Below, one piece after another: positions 27,601 through 36,600 of a DNA stretch of 64,000 nucleotides (its first letter is position 1; every line of letters starts with the position of its first letter). The position numbers and the translations under genes are program-made. The DNA comes from Nocardia jiangxiensis NBRC 101359 (GTDB lineage Bacteria > Actinomycetota > Actinomycetes > Mycobacteriales > Mycobacteriaceae): contig NZ_BAGB01000065.1 of the NCBI RefSeq assembly GCF_000308615.1, positions 1 to 64,000 on the forward strand. Direction: 5' to 3'. The notes beneath the pieces are model-generated. The model ran no database searches, had not been told where the DNA came from, and saw nothing but the letters and a program-made list of their open reading frames with translations.

Positions 27601-30600
27601 CGTCGGACACCGGATGCGCGGTATCGGCCGCATCGCTCAGCAGCGCCGCGCGCTCGGCCGCATCGATCACGTCGACATCGCCCAGCACCGCTTCGGGATC
27701 GCGGGCCAGGGTGCCGAGCAGACCGACGAAACGATCCACGAATCCCTGCACGGTGTCGTGCTCGAACATGTCCGAGGCGTAGGTCACGATGCCGCCGATA
27801 CCCTGCGGCGCGCCCTGCGCATCGTAGGAATCACCGATCATCCAGTGCAGATCGAACTGTGAGACCTCCACGCCGATGTCCAGGCCCGCCACGGCCAGCC
27901 CCCGCATCTCCAGGGCCACCGGCGCGAGGTTCTGGAACGACAGCGCGACCTGGTAGAGCGGATGGCGGGCCGGTGACCGCACCGGATCCAGCACGCCGAC
28001 CAGCCGTTCGAACGGCACGTCCGCGTTGGCGAAGGCCCGGATGTCCTCGTCCCGCTGACGCGCCAGCAGTTCGGTGAACGTCGCACCGGCGTCGTAGCGG
28101 GTGCGGAAGACCAGCGTGTTGATGAACATGCCGATCAGGTCGTCCAGTGCCGCGTCACCGCGACCGGCGACCGGCGAGCCGATCGCGATGTCGTCGGTGC
28201 CGGACAAGCGCGCCAGCAACACCGCGAGCGCGGTGTGCACGGTCATGAACAGCGTCGCGCCGTGCGCCCGCGACAATTCCGCGAGAGCGCGGTGGGTTTC
28301 GGCGTCGATCCGAACCTCGACGCGGCCGCCGGTGTAGGAGCGCAGCAGCGGGCGCGGGCGATCCGAGGGCAGGTCGAGCTGGTCCGGCAGTCCGTCCAGC
28401 GCCGTACGCCAGTAGGAGATCTGCTGAGCGACAAGCGATTCCGGATCATCCTCGGTACCCAGCACGGTGCGCTGCCAGATGCTGTAGTCCGCGTACTGCA
28501 CCGGCAGCGGCTCCCACTGCGGGGCCTGCCCGGCGCTGCGCGCGGCGTACGCCAGCATCAGATCCCGGGCCAGCGGGCCGATCGAGGAGCCGTCGGCGGC
28601 AATGTGATTCACCACCACGGCCAGGACGTACTCGTGCTCGTCCGATTCGGCCGCACCCAGGTCGAACAGCGCGACCACGAGCGGCACCCGCACGGTGAGG
28701 TCGAATTCCGTCCGTGCGAGTTCGGCAACCGCTTCGACGATCCCGGACGGGTCCACCGGCTGCACCTGCAACGGCGGAACCGCCTGCGCCGCAGGAAGAA
28801 TTACCTGCACCGGACCGTCGTCCGGCGTCGCGGGATCCGCACCGGAGGTATCGGTCCGCGCCGCGAGCGGATACACCGTGCGCAGAATCTCGTGGCGAGT
28901 CACCAGATCCCCGATGGCCGCGCGCAGCGCGTCCACGTCGAGGCTGCCGCGCAGGCGCACCGCCATCGGCACGTTGTAGGCCACCGACGCGGTATCGAAC
29001 CGGTTCAGCAGCCACATCCCGCGCTGGGCCGGAGACAGCGGAATCCGTTCCGGCCGCGGCCCGGCCACCAGTGCCGGGCGATCGTCGGCGACAGCGTGAT
29101 CACCCAGGCGCGCCGCGAGCGCGGCCACCGTCGACGCCTCGAACAGCAGCCGCACCGGAACCCGGGTGTCCAGCGCCGCGCCGATGCGCGCCATCAGCCG
29201 GGTCGCGATCAGCGAGTTGCCGCCGAGTTCGAAGAAATCGTCGTCCGCACCGACCGGCGTTGCGGGAGCGAGCAATTCGGTGAACGCCTCCGCGACCACC
29301 TCTTCGAGCCGTCCGGACGGGGCGCGGAACTCCCGGGTGTGCAGTTGCGGCGCGGGCAGCGCGGCACGGTCGAGCTTGCCGACCGGGGTGAGCGGAATCT
29401 CGTCGAGCACCATGACGGTGGTGGGCACCATATGAGCGGGCAGATGCCGCTCGGCGACCGCGATCAGTTCGTCCGCGTCGGCCACCGCACCGGCGGCCGC
29501 ATGCACGTACGAGACGAGAATGGTTGCGCCGGTGGCCAGTTCATGTCCCATTGTGACCGCGAAGTCGATCCCGTCCTGTCCGGCCAGAACCGCGTCGATC
29601 TCACCCAGCTCGATCCGGAATCCACGGATCTTCACCTGGAAGTCGTTGCGGCCCAGGTATTCCAGCTCACCATCGAAGGTGCGCCGGACCAGGTCACCGG
29701 TCCGGTACAGCCGGGAACCGCTGGGATCGAACGGATTCGCCACGAAACGGGCCGCGGTGAGCGCGGGACGTTCGTGATAGCCGCGGGCCTGCTGCGCACC
29801 GGTGATGTAGAGCTCGCCGACGGCCCGATCCGGCACCGGCGACAACCGCTCGTCCAGCACGTATTCGGTGATGGCGCGAATCGGCCCGCCGAGGGTGACC
29901 GTCTCGCCGGGCACCAGCGGGGAGCTGATATTGGTCATGATGGTGGTCTCGGTGGGCCCGTACCCGTTGTAGAACTCGCGGGTGCGGCGACCACCGATCG
30001 GAATCGCCCAGCGCTGCACCAGATCCGGCGGGCACGCCTCACCACCGGCGATCACCACGCGCAGCTTGTCCAGCCCCTTGGGATCGACCGAGGCCAGCGC
30101 GGACGGGGTGATGAAGGCGTGGGTGACCCGTTCCCGAGCCAGCAGTGCGGCCAGTTCCGCGCCGCCGTAGACGGTCGGCGAGGCGACCACCAGGGTGGCA
30201 CCGCCGCCGAGAGCCAGTAGCAGTTCCAGAATCGACGCGTCGAACGACGGCGAGGCGAAATGCAGTGCGCGCGAACTGCTCGTCACCCGGTAACGCTCGC
30301 GCTGCTCCTCGCAGAAGCTCGCCAACCCCGCGTGCGTGACGACCACGCCCTTGGGCAGACCGGTCGACCCCGAGGTGTAGATGACGTACGCCGGATGCGC
30401 CGCGCGCAGCGGCCGACGCCGGTCCGCATCGGTCACCGGATCGGGCGAACCCTCATCGATCAGTCGCTCGGTCTCGAGGTCGTCGAGGACCAGCCATTCC
30501 ACCTGCGCGGGCAGGTCGGCGCGCACCGACTCCACGGTCAGGCCCAGCACCGCACGCGAATCGGCCAGCATGTGCGCGATGCGATCGGCGGGGTAGTTGG

Positions 30601-33600
30601 GATCGACCGGCACGAATCCGGCGCCGGACTTGGCGATCGCCCACACCGCGAGCACCGATTCCGGTGAGCGCGGGATGCCGATCGCGACCAGATCCTCCGG
30701 TCCGATACCGCGATCGATCAGGACCCGGGCCAGCTGCGTCGAGCGCTCGTCCAGGTCGAGGTACTCGAGTTCGGACAGCTGCTCGGTGGCGTCGGCGAAG
30801 ACCACCGCGACACCGTCCGGGTTGCTGTCCACGGCCGCGGCCATCAGGTCCGGCAGTGTGCGGCCCGGCTCCGAGTCGTCCGGCGGCGGGGTGATCGGCG
30901 CGGGCGGTACGACCGGGCCCCGGTCGCGTTCGGTCGCGTCCAGCAGGTCGACGTCGCCGACGAGCAGTTCCGGGGCCGCGGCGACCGCGGTGGCGAACCG
31001 TTCGAACCGCTGTGCGATAGCGGTGACCGTGGCCTCGTCGAAAATATCTGTCGCATAGGTGAATCCGGCCAGGAGCACATCGGGCGTGCCGTCCGGTGCG
31101 TAGCGCGGCTCCACGGTGACCAGCAGGTCGAATTTGGCGTTGACCTGACCGGTGTCCAGCGCGGCCACGGTCAGACCGGGCAGCTCGAGTTCCGCCTGCT
31201 CCATGTTCTGGAAGGACAGCACGACCTGGAACAGCGCATCACCGGCCGTGCTGGGCTGGGTGGCCTCGACCACGCGCTCGAACGGGATGTCCGCATGTCC
31301 GAACGCCGACAGATCGGTCTCGCGCGCCCGGTCCACGAGTGCCGCGAACGGCGCCCCGCGATCGACCGGAAGGCGCAGGGTCAGCGTGTTGACGAACATG
31401 CCGACCAGATCGTCCAGTTCCGCCGCGCCCCGGCCCGCGATCGGCGTGCCGATCGCGATGTCCGAACCGCCCGCCTGCCGGGCCAGCAGCGCCGCCAGCG
31501 CCGCGTGCACCACCATGAACAACGACGAATTGTGTTCGCGCGCAATATCGGTCAACCCGACGTGCGCATCCGCCGGTATCACAGCGTGCACCAGAGCGCC
31601 CCGCCCGGACGGACGCGGGGGCCGCGGCCGATCCAGCGGCAGCCGCGCGATCCCGGAAGCTCCGGCCAGGTGCTCGCGCCAGAACGCCAATTGTTTTGCG
31701 GCGATGGAGTTCTCGTCGTCGTCGGTGCCGATGACCGACCGCTGCCAGAGCGCGAAATCCGCGTACTGCACCGGCAGCTGCGCCCAGCCCGGAACCGTCT
31801 GCGCCTGCCGCGCGACATAGGCGGTGACCAGATCGCGCGCCAGCGGCGCGAGCGAGGTTCCGTCCGCCGAAATGTGGTGCACCACAACGACGAACAGGTG
31901 TTCGCGAGCCTCGGCGTCGGAGAACAGCCGGATGCGCACGGGAGGATGCTCGGTGACGTCGAAGCCGGCCGACATCAGCCCGGCGATCCGGTCGTAGTCC
32001 TCGAGCGCGGCCGTCTCCACCACGAGCCCGTCCGGCAGCGTCCGGGCCACCGACAGGATCTCCTGATACGGCTCTCCCTCGGGGCCGTGCGCCGGGAATC
32101 GGGTGCGCAGCGCCTCGTGCCGGTCCAGCACGTCCAGCACGGCCAGTCCCAACGCGGGCACATCCAGCGTGCCGGTCAGGCGAATCGCGAACGGCAGGTT
32201 GTAGGACGGGGATTCGGGGTCGATCTGGTTGATCACCCACATCCGCTGCTGTGCCAGCGACAGCGGGATCCGTTCCGGCCGCTGCGCCCGCACCAGCGGC
32301 GGGCGGCTCGCGGAGTCGCCGGAGCCCGGCACGATTCCGGCCGCCAGATCGGCCACGACGGGAGTGTCGAACAGCGCCGACACCGACACGCGCGCGTCCA
32401 GCGCCACAGTCAGCCGGGCCACCACCTGCGCGGCGACCAGCGAATTACCGCCGAGGGCGAAGAAGTCGTCGTCGGCGCCCACCCGGTCGACGCCCAGCAC
32501 GTCGGCGAAGATGCCCGCCACGATCTCCTCGACCGGCGTGGACGGCGCCCGGAAGTCCCGGACGGCCACGATCGGCCGCGGCAGCGCCTTGCGGTCCAGC
32601 TTGCCCGCACTGCCCAGCGGGAACTCCGCCAGCTCCACGATCGCGGCCGGAACCATGTACGCGGGCAGCCTGCGCGCGACGGCGGTGCGCAGCGACTCCG
32701 CGTCGAGATGCCCACCGGGCGCCGGGACGACGTAGCCGACCAGCTGATCGCCGAGGTCCGTGGACACCACCAGCACGGCCGCCTGGTTGACCGCGGGCTG
32801 TGCCAGCAGCGCCGCCTCGATATCGCCGAGTTCGATGCGCTGGCCGCGCAACTTCACCTGGAAGTCGGTGCGGCCCAGGTACTTCAGGATGCCCGGCTCC
32901 TGCCAGGCCACCAGGTCGCCGGTGCGGTACATCCGCTCACCCGGGCCGAACGGGTTGGCCACGAACCGATCCGCGGTCAGATCCGGGCGGCCCAGATAGC
33001 TGCGCGCCAGTTGCTCACCGGCGAGGTAGAGCTCGCCGGTGACCCCGGCGGGCACCGGTCGCAGACGCGAATCCAATACGTACACACGGGTGTTCCAGAC
33101 CGGAGTACCGATCGGCACGCCGCCCTGCTCGTCACCGGTGGCCGGCCACGTGGTGACCGCCACCGCGGCCTCGGTCGGCCCGTAGACGTTCAGCACCGGC
33201 TCATCGCAGATCCGGCGCACCGCGGCCACGGTCTCCACCGGCAGCGCCTCGCCGCCGACCATGACGCGCCGCAGCGTCGGCACCGACCCCGGAGGTGTGT
33301 GCGCGGCGAAGACCGCGAGCATCGAGGGCACGAAGTCGGTGACGGTGACGTTCTGCGCCGCAATGGTTTCCGCGATGTAGGTGGTGTCGCGATGCCCGTC
33401 GGGGGTGGCCATCACCAGGGTCGCGCCCAGGCGCAGCGGGATGAAATAGCCCCACATCGAGACATCGAAGGTGAAGGTGGTCTTCTGCAGGTAGACGTCG
33501 TCGATGGTCAGCGGGTACTGCGACTGCATCCAGGCCAGGTGGTTGCCGACCGACCGGTGCGAGACCGCGACGCCCTTGGGCCGACCGGTGGAGCCGGAGG

Positions 33601-36600
33601 TGAACAGCACGTACGCCAGGCTGTCCGGGCGCACGGGGCGCAACAGTTCCGCGGCTGCGACCGGGGTCGCGGCGAATCCGCTCAGATCCACGGTGTCGAT
33701 GTGCAGCAACGGAATTCCGTCCGGCACCGCGACCTCGTCGCGGGTCGTGGTGAGCACGCACACCGGCTGCGCGGCCGTCACCACCTGCTCGACCCGATCG
33801 GCCGGATGGTCCGGGTCCACCGGCACCCACGCACCGCCCGCGGCCAGCACCGCATACATGCCGACGACCTGGTCCAGTGAGCGCCGCACCGCGAGGCCGA
33901 CCAGTGACTCCGCGCCGACACCCTGCGAGATCAGCAGGCGTGCAAGGCGATTCACGCGCGCATCGAATTCCGCGTAGGTCAGCTGGTCGCCCTCGTAGAC
34001 CACCGCGACCCGATCGGGATGCGCCGCGGCCGCGCGCCGGTAGCCGTCGAGCATCGATTCCGGCGCCACTTCGTGCGCGGAGTCGTTCCAGTCCAACAGG
34101 ATTCGATCCCGCTCGGCCTCGCCCAACATGATGTCGATATCGCCGACGAGCGCGCTCGGATCACCGGCCAGCGCGTCGATCGCCCGGACCAGCCGCGCCG
34201 CAAGGGTTTCCACCTCGTCGGCGGTGAATCGGCTGCACAGGTACTTCCAGGTCAGCTCGAGGGTCGATTCCGCGGTCACCAGCAGGGTCAACGGGTAGTG
34301 CGAATCGTCGCTCGCACCGATGCCGGTCACCGCGACACCGTCGATATCGGCGGCCGCGCCGATCGACTCCTTGTCGATCGGATAGGACTCGAACAGCAGC
34401 AGCGTGTCGAAATGCGCACCGGCACCGGCGATCCGCTGGATATCGGCGAGGCCGACGTAATGGTGATCGAGCAGTTCGACCTGCTCGCCCTGCAGACGCC
34501 GCAGGAACTCACCGATCGTCGTCCGCTCGTCGATACCGACCCGCACCGGCAGCGTATTGATGAACAGGCCGACCATCGACTCGATGCCCGGCAGATCCGC
34601 GGGACGACCCGAGACCGTGGCGCCGAACACCACGTCGGAGCGTCCGGTGAGCTTGCCGAGTACCAGACCCCAGCCCGCCTGCACCAGCGTGTTCACGGTG
34701 ATGCCCAGCTCACCGGCTCGTGCCGCGATCCGGCGGGTGTGCTCGGCGTCGATCTCGACGAGCAGCCTGCCGCGGTCCTGGGTTTCGGCCGCACGAGGCT
34801 GCGCGGCGAGCAACGTCGGCTCGCTCACGCCTTCGAGCGCGCGCCCCCACACCCGCAGCGACGCCTCGAGATCCCGGCTCGCCAGGCGACTCAGGAAGGT
34901 CCGGTACGACTCCACGCGCGGCAGCATCGATGCATCGCCCGAGGTGGCGTACAGCACCAGCAGATCCCGCATCAGCAGCGGCATCGACCAGCCGTCGAGC
35001 AGGATGTGGTGACTGGTGATCACCAGCTGCCAGCGCTCGGCCGCGTCGTCCGCAGTGCCGCGACGGTACAGGGTGAACCGCAGCAGCGGCGGCACGCTCA
35101 TGTCGAAGTGTGCGGCGCGGTCCGCCAGGACCAGCCGCTCGAGTTCCGAATCCCGCTGTGGCTCCGGCAGATCAGTCAGGTCCACCTCCTGCCAGGGCAC
35201 CTGCACCCGGTCCACGACCAGCTGCACGGCCAGGCCGGCGGTATCGGTGACGAACGCCGCCCGCAGATTCGGGTAGCGATCGATGATCGCCTGCGCCGCG
35301 GTCCGCAGCCGTCCCGCGTCCACCGCTCCGGACAGGTCCACGCGCGCCTGACTCGTATAGACGTCGACCGTCGTGCTGCTCAACAGAGCGTGGAACAGCA
35401 TGCCGGACTGCAGCGGCGAGAGCGGCCACACGTCGGCCAGCGCCGGGTAGTTCCGCTCCCAGGTCTCGATATCGCTCTGGATGGCGCGGACCAGCGGCAG
35501 ATCCGACGGGGTGCGCCCGCCCGCGTCCGCACGTCGTGCGTGCCGGGCCAGCGCGGTCAGCGCGGTGACCCACAGATCGGCGAGCTGCTGGACGCGCTCG
35601 GGCGAGAGCAGTCCGGCCGGGAAGGCGAACGATGCGCCCAGCTGCGGCCCGTCCGGGCCGTCGGTGACGATCGCGTTGATGTCGATCGCCCCGTTGGCGG
35701 GCATGTCGCGATCCAGTTCGGCGTCGAAATCACCCAGATCGGCGGTCGGGGTCCAGTCCGATTCGGCGACCTGGGCCGCCGCGCCACCGGCCGCGATCCG
35801 GCCCAGATAGTTGAACGTGATCTGGCCGAGATCCGGTAGCTGCGTGGCGGTTTCGGGATTCGCGTAGCTCAGCAGCCCGAAGCCCAGACCGCGACCCGGC
35901 ACCGCCAGGTACTGCTCCTTGACCGCCTTGAGCACATCACCGGCGACCGCGCCGCCGTCGAACGCCGCAGCGACATCGATGCCCGCGAGATCGAGCCGGA
36001 CGGGAAACGCACTGGTGAACCAGCCGATGGTGTGCGACAGGTCCGCACCCGGAACGAAGTCCTCCTCGCGGCCGTGCCCTTCCAGGCGCACCAGTACCGC
36101 GCCGCCCGACTCGTCTCCGCGCCACCGGCTCACCGCCAGCGCCAACGCGGCGAGCAGGGCATCGTTGGCCCCGCCGCGGAACTTCGCGGGAATCGTGGTC
36201 AGCGCCGCCTCGGTCACCTCCGGCGGAACTGTCACCCGCACCCGTTCCACGGTGGCCAGAGTGTCGACGGCGGGATCGAAGGCACGATCGCCCAGCTGCG
36301 GATCGGACGCCTGCGAAATCTCCTGCCACAGCGGCAGTTCCGCGAGCACCTCCGGGCTGCGCGCCGCCTCGGACAGGGCGTGCGCCCACCGCCGCATCGA
36401 GGTGCCGGCCGCGGGCAGCGCGACCGCCTGACCCGTGGCGATCTGCATCCACGCCACCATCAGATCCGGAATGACGATGCGCCAGGACACCCCGTCGATC
36501 ACGAAGTGGTGAGCCACCACGAGCAGGACGTCGGGTCGGCGCGCGGGCGTCCGGTCGTCCTGGAAGGCGAACCGGACGAACTGCACCATGGCCGCGCCCG

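Noticed and set aside
28590..28620. Last condensation domain as dead because HHxxxDG reads NHIAADG
   Set aside because: The second, catalytic histidine and the Asp-Gly are kept; replacement of the first His is tolerated in many C domains.
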